Assembly: GCA_003993805.1 (NCBI GenBank)
Contig: RSEF01000012.1
Location: 2,950,575 to 3,014,574 of the forward strand
DNA from: Himantopus leucocephalus
Taxonomy: Eukaryota; Chordata; Aves; Charadriiformes; Recurvirostridae
DNA: 64,000 bases
Direction of reading: 5' to 3'
The notes beneath the pieces were generated by a model, which had not been told where the DNA came from, searched no databases, and saw nothing but the letters and a program-made list of their open reading frames with translations. The translations under genes and the position numbers were made by a program. This document shows positions 25,201-33,999 of the stretch, in pieces; within the stretch, counting starts at the first letter, position 1, and the number at the start of each line of letters is the position of its first letter.

Positions 25201-27248
25201 AGCCTCTCTTCTGTTTGCGTATCTAGTGCCGGACATAAGGACAGTTTCTGGAGAACGATTTTTGCAAAAGCCACAGTACTTTGCTGAGTCTCCAAACTGC
25301 CTGCAGGCAGTTGGGCAGGTTCCAAGACCCAAGGAGCACTGTGATTGTTGATTGTGTCATTAGCGAGGCTTTCCCTGATTTGGTTCTGATTACTGCTGAT
25401 GACTGCTAGGTCCTGCCCGTTACACAGGCTAGAGAACAGATTGCTGTTGGTAGTTACCTGTTCCCTGTTGGCAGAACACGAAGCAAAGCAGTGTCCCTCT
25501 TCCCAGGCATGTTCAACTCTTCCAAGAAATTAAGCTGATCTGATTTCAGAGTATCGCTAATCAGAGCATCTTAATGCAAGAAGGTTACAAGGTATTCTCA
25601 TGAAAGAAGAAAATACTTATGCACAAAATAATTGTTTATGGCTCTTGGCAGGTTTTCTGGTTTAGCAATGACTATTCCGTACTGCAGATGCAAGCCTAGC
25701 AGGAGGAGATGCTCACCCAGAGCTGCATCTCACACAATATCTGCCGTAGCTGCCCTTCCTCGGCTGGTTTTTGCTTACAGCAACTCCATCTGTTCCCTCC
25801 TGTCCAAAAGCCAGTGCTCCTTTGGTCTGAACAAGCTGGCTTTGGAATTTATAGTGCACATATATTCCATGTAGCTAGGGCAGAGGAATTGCATCAGACA
25901 CCAAGCAAGAAAAGATTGTCATTGCAGTGGCTTATTCAACACCTTTCTCAATCTCGCTTCTCTGTGCTTGGGAATTTCTTGGTACGAAGCTCCCTGCAGC
26001 ACTAGTTTGCAGCTTGTGTCTGTCAGCAAGTAGTTATCTCCCTTCCTAGGTAGGTAGTTTTGGAGTCTGGCCACTTGTAGCGTTGCTTTTTGCTTTGGAC
26101 TGGAACAGCGTGATTGTCCATTGCTGACCTCCAGAGATAACTCTGCTGTTTCACCAGCAATAGCTTGTACGCGAGTCAGACTTACCCAGACTGTATCAGC
26201 TGCACGCACCACCAGCAGCGATGCTGCTTCCAGATGTTTGTGTGCAAGCCAGCTGTGGCTGGCATGAGCAAGATGGCAGCAGTGTGAGATCTGTGTGTGA
26301 AGAACTGTGCGTTGTTCTTGGAGAACACAGCAACTGACACCAGTCTGTTGCCAAGATGATGGAGCAAAGGAAAAGCAGATTCTCAAAAGTATTTCCCAAG
26401 GGTCAGCAGAATTCATCTGACTTATGTAGAGGAGTTACTAATCTCTCTCTAAGGTTTATGAGAAAAGCTGAGGCTCCTTCTGGTTTTGTCTGAGTGGATG
26501 TGGCTGTTTGGATTGTTGCAAGGGATCATTTTGCTGCCTTAGACAAAATACTTATCTGAATTTTATTTTTTAACAAAACCTATAAAAGAATTTGGCCAAG
26601 AAATGACATAATCTGGGCAAGCGTTGTGGGGATCGTGTCCCATCCCTCCCACCTGTATAACCAATGGCTTTTTAAACAGCCAGAACGCGTAGGCAAGGAT
26701 CAGTCGTAGTCATGTTTTACTGCTTCATGTTTAGATTCGACAGGACATTGGACTGACCAACCATGTGCCGTTGTTGAAGAAGTCACTGGAACAATTTGTA
26801 TACCGAGTGAAGGCGATGCTGGCGTTCAACCACTGCCAGGAGGCGTTCTGGGTGGGCATCCTTAAAAATCGGGATCTTCAGGTGAGAATCACTGTCCTGC
26901 CTGGGGCAGGTAAAACCTGGGAAAGGACAATGCTGCTTTCTGGCACTCCATCCCAGCACGCTTCGCATGCACTCACTACAGGGCTTTCTGCGTTCAACTT
27001 AGGGAGAAGAAATTTTGTCTCAGGCCTCTGAGGAGAGGGGCTCGGATGAGGAGGACTCAGCAGAAAGTCCCGCTGAGGTACCTGTGCGCGGGCGGCTCGC
27101 GAGAGGCTCCTCTTATAACGCGGGTGGATGGGGAGGGGGGGCCTAAACTGGGCTCTGACGGCGGCGTCCCCCGCAGGAGCCCAGCGGGAGCGGCACGGAG
27201 GCCAGCGAGGAGGAGGCCGGGCCGGGCCCCTCGCCCTCGGGGCCCTGA
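1246..27248 (+). CDS. FANCD2: FANCD2, Fanconi anemia group D2 protein, 3' half (23 exons, 791 residues, 5' part outside window)
   Basis: FANCD2 forms the ID2 clamp with FANCI; monoubiquitination by the FA core ligase locks it on DNA during nuclear interstrand-crosslink repair. The exons translate to a clear match to the second half of human FANCD2, for example [35 protein letters not shown] and NRDLQGEE. Coding exons: 1246-1319, 1404-1544, 1924-2024, 2325-2440, 3832-3940, 5856-5954, 8668-8777, 10248-10394, 11185-11301, 12147-12275, 12474-12592, 14144-14257, 14819-14946, 16335-16434, 18822-18944, 19726-19819, 20368-20439, 21979-22017, 22658-22732, 23843-23917, 26735-26881, 27003-27077 and 27177-27248 (TGA). 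They total 2,376 nt, divide by three and keep phase throughout, with no frameshift. All introns are GT-AG except the one after 11301 (GC-AG). The ubiquitinated lysine (K561 in human) belongs to the missing upstream part. The acidic tail ends in SPSGP and differs from the human tail. Confidence 0.96.
2850..3295 (+). mobile_element. Diverged CR1 LINE 3' fragment
   Basis: The fragment lies in the intron between FANCD2 exons 2325-2440 and 3832-3940. It keeps the order of CR1 3' landmarks: a TGTGTCCAGTTTGGGGTTCCC-like block, then GTTGTTCAGCCTGGAGAAG, then GGACTAGAGG..CAGGTCCCTTGC near the end. It is degraded and has no useful reading frame. Confidence 0.75.
4270..5500 (-). mobile_element. Endogenous retrovirus LTR (solo or nearly solo), minus strand
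   Basis: Read on the minus strand, the region has an LTR-like layout: a long U3-like stretch, a TATA-like CATAAAAGGG (rc at 5072-5081), then AATAAA (rc at 5055-5060) followed by a U5-like stretch. It sits in the FANCD2 intron between 3,940 and 5,856, antisense to the host gene. No gag, pol or env reading frame was seen beside it. The edges are approximate because no target-site duplication was identified. The family is not recognised with certainty; an avian ERVL-like or ERVK-like origin is an inference. Confidence 0.55.
7560..8260 (-). mobile_element. Ancient CR1/L3-type LINE relic (reverse transcriptase region)
   Basis: The plus strand carries the reverse complement of an old CR1/L3-like reverse transcriptase region. 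Recognisable landmarks are CTTGTCAAATCTTTTTGGAA, GGCTAGTGAGGCAAGA, GAAGCCCTGCTGACTTTTCCCCAACA and CACCCTGGTGACTTATTGGCTG. Many substitutions and stops make it much older than the other CR1 copies here. It lies in the intron between FANCD2 exons 5856-5954 and 8668-8777. Confidence 0.55.
11302..12146 (+). other. FANCD2: GC-AG intron of FANCD2
   Basis: The donor after 11301 reads AAG|gcaagt rather than GT, and the acceptor is ctgcag before 12147. The flanking exons encode ..RRVPFPK and [12 protein letters not shown].., which join in frame and align with human RRVPFLK..GFSHLQQ. A nearby GT three bases on would shift the frame, so the GC donor is the one supported. Its remaining bases fit the U1-friendly consensus usual for GC donors. 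Confidence 0.85.
16811..18610 (-). mobile_element. CR1 LINE, long 5'-truncated copy
   Basis: The plus strand begins with ACAATCACAGAATCACAGGA and GTTGAGGTTGGGAGGGACCTC, the reverse complement of a CR1 3' end. It continues for about 1.8 kb through reverse-transcriptase sequence; the minus-strand peptide STGPDGMH at about 17,410-17,440 is typical of CR1 pol. The frame is broken by stops and indels. It sits in the FANCD2 intron between 16,434 and 18,822 and explains the open frames on both strands there. Confidence 0.85.
23918..26734 (+). other. Largest intron of the FANCD2 segment, no further gene seen
   Basis: This 2.8 kb intron precedes the exon beginning [11 protein letters not shown]. Open frames of up to about 165 codons occur on both strands, but none has splice context, a recognisable domain or a convincing start. 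No repeat family was identified. Confidence 0.6.
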
Positions 27249-27373
27249 CACACCGGAGGCGGCGGCGCGGCCTGAGGCGGCGGCGGGGGCGGCCCCGCGC
27301 ATGCGCGGTGGGGGGTGTGGGTGGTGCGTGGCCCCGCGCAGGCGCGGTGCGCCGCGGGGCGGCGGGGGCGGCC

Positions 27374-27769
27374 ATGTCGGTGCAGGAGGACCCGGTGCAG
27401 CGGGAGATCCACCAGGACTGGGCCAACCGCGAGTACATCGAGGTGATCACCAGCTCCATCAAGAAGATCGCCGACTTCCTCAACTCCTTCGGTGAGGGCG
27501 GCGGCGGGGCGGGCGGTGGCGGCGGTGGGCCGGGGCGGGGCGGGCGGTCGCGGTCTCTCACTGCCGCCTCCCCGCAGACATGTCGTGCCGGTCGCGGCTG
27601 GCCACCCTGAACGAGAAGCTGACGGCGCTGGAGCGGAGGATCGAGTACATCGAGGCCCGGGTGAGCAGCGGGGCGAGGGCGGGGGGGAGGCGGGACCGGG
27701 AGCGGGACCGGCCCTGGCTGAGGCGTTTCCTCTTCCCGGCAGGTCACCAAGGGCGAGACGCTGACGTAG
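27374..27769 (+). CDS. BRK1: BRK1 (HSPC300), WAVE regulatory complex subunit, complete 75 residues
   Basis: BRK1 is the smallest subunit of the WAVE regulatory complex, which links Rac to Arp2/3-driven actin assembly; it forms a helix bundle with WAVE and ABI. There are three coding exons: 27374-27491, 27578-27660 and 27743-27769 (TAG). They encode 39, 28 and 8 residues, giving the family's usual 75. Human-identical stretches include [34 protein letters not shown] and VTKGETLT; the only clear differences are at the N-terminus (MSVQ) and a V at residue 24. The heptad-rich segment around [22 protein letters not shown] forms the coiled coil. The introns are very short (86 and 82 bases) and GC-rich. 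The start is the only sensible ATG in frame, in good context (GGCCATGT). Confidence 0.98.
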
Positions 27770-27876
27770 GCCTGGGGCGGCCCCGGGCCCCCCCCGTCCC
27801 CCCTCCGCCGGAGCACCGCCGCCCCGCACCCTGCCGGGGGCCTCCCGCCGCCGCCGCCGCCTCTGCTTGTGTTGCC

Positions 27877-27882
27877 AATAAA
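27877..27882 (+). terminator. BRK1: BRK1 polyadenylation signal AATAAA
   Basis: AATAAA lies 108 bases after the BRK1 stop, in GTTGCCAATAAACCGCTGTG, and is followed by a TGTCTGCTGCCTG-rich stretch. It is the first canonical signal after either FANCD2 or BRK1. Confidence 0.85.
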
Positions 27883-27899
27883 CCGCTGTGCTCCTGCCC

Positions 27900-30800
27900 T
27901 GCCTGCTGTCTGCTGCCTGCCTGGGGCCGGGCCACGGCACGCCCGGCTCCCTGCCACCGTCTTGGATGCCCAGAGCCTGCCCTACCCTCTGCCTGACCCA
28001 CAGCGCTCGGGCCCGCGTTCCGCCCCGCACGTGGGGGCTGTGATGGGAGGGGACGCGCTCCGGGGGCCGCAGGTCTGGCTGCTGTCAGTTCTGGGAAGCA
28101 CCTGACCAGCCTTGGAGGTGCTTTTTGCTCCCGCTGGGGTCACAGTGGGAAATCTGGTGATCCCGATGGTTTGGAGGGTGTCTCAGCCTTCACTTGTGCA
28201 CGCTGTCGGGGCTCTGTGGGGACAGCGGGCTCTCCTGGCGTGGTGCACATGCCACAGGAGAGTGCTCTGTGGGCACCTAGGACGAGGAGGTGCTTATCCT
28301 CCTCTCTAGGGAGGCAAGTGGCAAGGAAAAGGAAATCTCTCTTCCCTTCCCACCACTTCTCTATTTATCTCAGTTTTTCAGTGGGGATCTAGAGCTGCCG
28401 ACTCACTGCTCTTATTTAGCATTTGTTGGGGAGTCCATGGGGCTGATGTTAGTAAAGGTCTTACTGCTTCCCAGCAGGCTTTAAATGTCTCACTATATTA
28501 TTGTCCAACTGGAAGCTGTCTTTTTCATGATGGCAATATGGTGTCTGCAATATTTACTGGGCACGTAACTTAATGTTCTTTATATTTTTGGGGCTGGCAG
28601 GTCTGACATCAGCTGGTTGCTGCTTAACATTCCAAGCTCACAGTTTTGTTCCCCATAAGAAGCTCTGTGTTTTCCACTGTTGGAATAAGTGCTCCTCCAG
28701 CTTTTTCCTCAGCTCACCTAGCCAGTGATGCTTTACTGTCAGGTTGGGCTCCACATCCGGGAGGCCTGGCCGCTTCTGGTGCATGGTCCCAGCAGAAATA
28801 AGTGCTTCATAGCAACCCTGCAACTTCCAGCAGAGTCCAGCAGCCACAGATCATTGTGCTTCTGCTCTGGGGGGTATCAAATGATGAGAGACATATGTAG
28901 AGGGAAAGCACTGATCTCTCTCCTCAGAGGCAGTTGCTCTGTGGCCCAGGTACATCAAAAGTACACCTGTGGCTCACGCATTGGGTGTGCTGGAGTGGAG
29001 TCCTGAGATCTCCATCCTTGGAGATAACTCGGTGCTTGTCTGGACAAGGCCCTGAAGAGCTTGATCTGACTTTGAAGTTAGCTCTGCTTTGAATGTGTGT
29101 GTGTGCAGGGGCTGGGGTGAGCTAGAGACCACCAGAGGGCCCTGCCCAAAATCGTAAGATTCTTCACCCAAAGACAGAATGGGAGAGGGAGGGTACCACA
29201 GACATCCCTGGGACTGGGGCTGTCCCAGGCTGACCTCTTCACTCGAGATCCATTGCTTGTTCCTGTTCCCAGCTAGCAGTGTGGTGTGTCTCTCTCGGAT
29301 CCCTTCCTGTTCTCCCGACAGGCTGTTGTAATGGTTCTCCCTTTTTCCTCTGACCCCAGGGTTTCTCACAGGAGTAGGTGTTGCCTCACAGTGGGTGTAG
29401 CCCAAGCAGTTTTGGCATAGGGATCTGTCTCCTGGAGGGTACCACTGCTCCCAGGACATGTGCTTTCGCAGAGCTTGAGCACTGTGGGATCAGCCTGTCT
29501 GGTTCATCTCCCAGCAGCGCTGCTGGGCAGCTCACCGCGGTATGGAGTTCTGCCCTTTTTCTTTCCCTTTCAGGGAGTCTCAATAGTTCCCTGGGGCTCT
29601 GCAGGACCAGGCTTTGTGGTTTGGGTGCTGCTTATTCCAGGCTGTCTCTGGCAGGTGAAGAAACCTCCTGGTCCTCGGGCTGATACTGCTGCTTCCAGCA
29701 GCTGTTGTGCGTACAGCCTTGTAGTAGATGGGGCTTTGATACATCGGAAGCATATGGATTGTTTTAAATACTGGGGGAACTCTGCTTGCCTTTTTTTCTT
29801 GTACTGTGTCTTTTTCAGAATATGATGCCCCAGGAACCCACATTAAACTTTTCTGAAGTGGATTTGTGTGTTCTAAATCAGGAGATTGATTTACATGCTG
29901 TGGTAGTGGTGCTGTTCTCCCCACCACATGGTTGACGTAACAGGAGATGACAATGTGCTCCGTGTCCTCAAAGCATGCTTTCCTCTTGTCCTGAGAGAGC
30001 TGGGTGCTCGGGTGCCCTTGCAGCTCTGGTTATTGGTAACAGAGACCTTTTCCCAGAGCCTGAGCTGGAGAGCAAGCCGTTTTGAAGCTTCTTACAAAGG
30101 TGCCAGAACAAAGCAGTTTCATTAGAACCCGAGCCACATCTGTAGCTTGAGAAAGGTTTACACACTCAAATGGTGAACAGTGGGCTCGCTACCTGCTGGG
30201 CAGGCAGCCGGATCTCATGGAGTGATTGGAGCAATCCCGCAGTCCTCATTTCAGTTAACAGTTCCAAGGTCTGGGAATGAGAGGTAGTACTGAATTTTGA
30301 TCTCGGGCGGGAGATGAGGTGATACTGTGGTGGCATCACCGTTATTCTGGTGTCAGCAGAAGAGGGAGATAGAGCTTGAATTCAAGCTTTGCATACCCCG
30401 TAAAGGTTGTAGTGTCTGATCCAAATCACATATTTTAAGATGAATGGACTGAACCAGACTTCTCAAATAATTCTAGTTTCTAGTAAATAACCTTTGGGCT
30501 CTCTTAAGCACCTACCACTAGCAGAGCCTTGATTTTAGGAAACAGCTTTAAAGTCAAACGTACCTTCAACCCCTCTATGTTGCAGGTGATTGAACTGGAT
30601 AATAGTTCAGTGACCTGAGGTGATCTTAAGAGAGGAATGTATTAGGACACAGCTGAGTTGCTGAGGGAGAGCTACGCTTTGTCCCTAACAGCTTTGAAAA
30701 GCTGCTGGACTTTTCTTTAAGGATCCCAGACGATGGTGTCTGCTTGTGTCCTGGTGCCAAGGCACTGACAGCATTGGAATTCACCTGAGTAGTTGTCTCA

Positions 30801-32763
30801 CAAAGAGAAGATTGGCCCTTCCTGCTTGTGATTGCCTGCTCGTCACGCCAGGTCAGTGGGCTGGGAAAGTCACAGGGGTGTGGAAGGTCTTCAGATTCAC
30901 TGAGATTTTTGTGTCCAGTTTCCCAAAAGCTGCTAGCAGTATTGCTCTGAACTCTGCAAAGCATGAGGACCTGCACTTGGTCCTAGTGCACATAAAAGCT
31001 TTAGGGTGGATACACCGTCAGCTCACTGTCCCTCTCTCCCCCTGCAGCCTGAGACATCCTTGTGCATTTTCACTTTATATCACAGAAATGTGAAGCCAGT
31101 AGTCGACAGAGCCCTCCTTCTGGGGAGGGGAGGAGTCTCGTTGGGTACATCCTGGAGCAGAAGTTTGAGAAGAATATCCTGGGGAAACTATGGATAGATC
31201 AAACTCAGAGGCCTGCCAACTTTTGAGTCAGACCTGTGGCAGGTTTTGTAGGTACGCCTTAGCTGTGGGATGCAGTGTGCTGCGCTCGAGCCAGGTTTGT
31301 CACTGCAGCGAAGCTGCTGGCCCAGCCCCAGCGCTGCTGCGTGGCTGTCCCTGTGTTGTCCCCTGTGTCAACAGGTAACCCCACATCTCGTGGCTCGTTA
31401 CCCTGTAGGCTTTTCTGCTTCCTGGCCACACCGTCTCCCAGCAGGGATGTCACTGAGAAAGCAGTGGGAGGCCAGGTCTCAGCTGGCCTCACTGCCAGGT
31501 TACAAAAGGGGTTGTAGGACCAAACGCATTCTACAAAAAGTCAGGATTAAATATTGAAACCCTTGGTGTTGCCTGGGTGCTCAAAAGTGCTGAGGAAAAG
31601 GGCTGTGTCATTCTGGGGAGGATCTGCTGGAGCAGGGAATGGTCCCTCGGGTTCCCTGTGCTTTCTGCGGAGCGTGTGCTGTCCCCTGCCTGTAACTCTG
31701 CCTCCACATGGCGCTTGCAGCCCTGGTGTGAGACCAGAGGAATGGAGGTGGGAAGGGACCCCAGGGAACTGGGAGGATGAGGAAGAGGGGAGAGGCACTG
31801 ATTTTGAGCAGGTTTTGTCGCAGCTTGCTTCTGGAAGGCTGGTCAGGGCGGTGGGTAGGGAGAGTGCCCTCAGACCCCACATTGATCCCCCTCTGCTTCC
31901 TGTGGGACTCATGGGCTCTGCAGGCCAGCAGCCAGGTGCAGTTTGCTGCTCCCCACTTCTCTAGCAGCCCCTTCCTCGGATCCCCAGCACCCCAAGCCTT
32001 CCCCTTGCTCCTTCACAGCCATTTGGGAGCAGGGCAAATATTTTTGTATTACTAACAATGGAATTTCACTAACGACATGAATATAGATGTGATGAAACAC
32101 ACATTCTTCAAATTTACTCTCAGGAATGTAATAAATGACAGTTTAAACTGAATAGAAACTGGCACGTTTCTGATTAGGGTTTGGAAAATGTTCTCCCCAC
32201 ACTGTTACCTTCAGTATCTGCAGTGACCTCAGTTTGAGCTGAGGAAGTTGCCACCAGGAGAGATTCCCCAGTTTGGGAAGGGGTTCCCCCTTAGGGGGGC
32301 TTCCTTTGCTTTTAGCTACAGAGGGTGGATCGGTTCCCAAAGCGCAGAGGCTGCTTTCCCTGTGGGACCCCCCTGGCCTGGCCTGGGGGAATGGAGCTGA
32401 GCTCAGAGCAGCAGTGCTGCCCCAGGGAGGGGAGACCGTGTTCAGCATTATCTCAGCTGTGGCTGGTTAAGGGCCTGAGGGGTGCACGTGGTGCCTTGCT
32501 GTGGTCAATACACTGGCGCTTCTTGAAACCTCCCTCTGGGACAAGCAGGGGCTGGGCCCTCCGAGGCACGCAGGAGGCTGTCTTTGCACAGTGCCAGCAT
32601 GGTGATGCTCAGTGCTGCCCCGTCGCCTCCTCCCAGCCCCTCTCCTGCCCTGGGTGGGCCTGTGGCCGGGCCCTGAAGGTGTTACAGTACCATTCGCTTC
32701 TGCCTGTATTTCCTGCACGCTGGCTCAGGGTGTAGCAGGTGCGTGACTGGGGTTGGTTTTCAG
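27900..32763. other. Gene-poor intergenic stretch after BRK1
   Basis: No recognised coding exon, RNA gene or repeat family was found in about 4.9 kb. There is a short GT run near 29,090 and a few exon-like open stretches. One is on the minus strand at 28,718-28,817; another is on the plus strand at 29,578-29,655, between an acceptor-like tttcag and a donor-like gtgaag. None has independent support. No VHL-like sequence was recognised. Confidence 0.5.
28718..28817 (-). other. Exon-like open stretch on minus strand, unrecognised
   Basis: On the minus strand a 100-base open segment lies between an acceptor-like ttgcag and a donor-like gtgagc. It reads GCYEALISAGTMHQKRPGLP and continues for 13 more residues. 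The frame also stays open beyond the donor to a TGA near 28,638. The composition is protein-like, but no family was recognised and no neighbouring exon was found. It may be chance. Confidence 0.2.
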
Positions 32764-32839
32764 GGAGAAAATCACAACTGTTGCCGATCCCCAGAAGACC
32801 ACAAGTGTTTACTGCCCTGAAGATGTGTGAAGGCGCTGC

Positions 32840-33999
32840 ATGATAACCACAGTAGCAATCTTAATTTCCTTGCTACTTGCGATAGTGTTGGGCTGTGTCG
32901 TGATCAAGTGGCGGAGGAAGAGAAAACAGTGAGTCGTTGATTTTTTTCCCCCCCTTTACTGCTTCCTTAGGTGGCTGCTCGTAGCCAGGAAGCTTTTCTA
33001 GTCAGCCTGCTGGGGAGTGGCAAGTTAGCAGTTGACCAAAAAACTTTTCTGAGGTTTCTGCTGCTGGCAGATGCTTTAATTGGCCTTTTAATTCCTGGGC
33101 TGCCTTCTTGGGAGCTCACTCTGACTGGACCCAGTGTTAGTTCAAACTGACCCTGCCTGGGCAAGAGCAGCCCCTAGGAGAGACAGGTATATGCCAAGCA
33201 AGGTCAGGATGAGAAAGAGCGGGGGATGAGATTGCCCTAGAACGTGCCTACTCCTGAGTAGTGAACCTGCCTGGAGGAATGCCCCTGCTCCATGGTGCCG
33301 TGAGGTGCAGGTGTCCACCTCGGCCAAGTTGTGCCAGCAGCTCAGCCTGTGGTGGTGAGCTTTGCCCTCTCTGGACTGCGCTGCGGATGAGAGTCCCTGT
33401 GTCCCATCTGCAGCTGAGGGCTTCAGTAGCCTCCTCTCTCCACAGACATCTTTCTGCGACGCCAGGAGCTCCTGCCTGAAACCCCAGTACGCCAGCCCTC
33501 CTGGGCTCCCCCATGTCCCCCAAGCCCATCCCCAGCCACCCAACAGCGGTCGTGGAATCAGNCCCCCCCCCCCGCCCCCAGAGCCCACTGGCCTGGCCCT
33601 CCCGCAGGGACTGAAGGCAACTCTGCCAGGGTAGGGCTTGGGGTGTGCTGATAGAACTCCCATCGACAGCCTCACAATCAGCCATTTCTCTTCAAATAAA
33701 GGACAGTGCTGTCACACAAGTGTCCAGGTGCTACCAACAGTAAACCCTGTGAGGCACCAGCACTGGCTGAGCTCCATGCCTAGCCACAGCCATGGATGCC
33801 CATGGTGTTGGCAGGCAGGAGCCAGGCACAGGGCTCCTCCGACCGTGGGGTGAAGGAACACTTACTGCAGCAGCATCTGGCTGTGGACTTCCTCAAATGG
33901 GATATCCAGGAAAAGACGGAAGCCATCAAGAACATCTTCAGGGACACAAGCCTGACAAGCACGTGTACTGGAAGCAAAACAAAGGTCCTCACTAATTAA
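32840..33999 (+). CDS. Unrecognised small single-pass membrane protein (two coding exons, 89 residues, predicted)
   Basis: Exon one is 32764-32928, with acceptor ttttcag and donor gtgagt. It contains ATG at 32840 and reads MITTVAILISLLLAIVLGCV, then a VIKWRRKRK stop-transfer cluster: a membrane segment near residues 3-22 with a basic cytoplasmic flank. It ends in phase 2 (CA|). The terminal exon 33819-33999 (TAA) completes the glutamine codon and continues SQAQGSSDRGVKEHLLQQHL, then an amphipathic helical stretch (AVDFLKWDIQEKTEAIKNIF) and a Ser/Thr-rich end. The join is in frame, but the polypyrimidine tract before 33819 is weak. A TGA sits 12 bases upstream of the ATG. No family was recognised. 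A competing acceptor at 33453 gives a short tail instead. Function is unknown; the topology suggests a small membrane protein with a helical cytosolic tail. Confidence 0.45.
33453..33715 (+). other. Possible alternative last exon with polyadenylation signal
   Basis: A strong acceptor (cctctctccacag) precedes 33453, and AATAAA lies at 33695-33700. Joined to the donor after 32928 it adds only about 11 residues before a TGA. A second acceptor at the ..gacgccag within this stretch would instead give a proline-rich tail. A C-run with an N at 33562 makes the local frame unreliable. Confidence 0.35.
33695..33700 (+). terminator. AATAAA polyadenylation signal candidate
   Basis: AATAAA occurs in TTCAAATAAAGGACAGTG, about 240 bases after the acceptor at 33453. 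It fits the end of a short plus-strand transcript from the small membrane-protein candidate. Confidence 0.4.

Larger units (their letters stand above)
27040..28060. promoter_or_regulatory. CpG-rich island covering the FANCD2 3' end and the BRK1 promoter and gene
   Basis: G+C and CpG density rise abruptly from about 27,040 and stay very high to about 28,060, spanning the last two FANCD2 exons and all of BRK1. No TATA box lies upstream of the BRK1 start at 27,374, as expected for a housekeeping CpG-island promoter. The promoter would have to lie within FANCD2 terminal sequence because only 125 bases separate the two coding regions. Confidence 0.7.

Noticed and set aside
25919..26416. 165-codon minus-strand open frame in the last long FANCD2 intron
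   Set aside because: No recognisable domain, no splice signals and no neighbouring exons; its length is within chance for the local composition.
26878..27957. Long minus-strand open frame of about 359 codons opposite FANCD2 and BRK1
   Set aside because: It overlaps the CpG island and is Pro/Arg/Gly-rich. It is the antisense shadow of real FANCD2 and BRK1 exons and GC-rich introns, in which stop codons are rare.
28974..29927. Two minus-strand open frames of 161 and 115 codons downstream of BRK1, considered as FANCD2OS
   Set aside because: Neither resembles human FANCD2OS, and neither has supporting splice structure or a recognisable domain.
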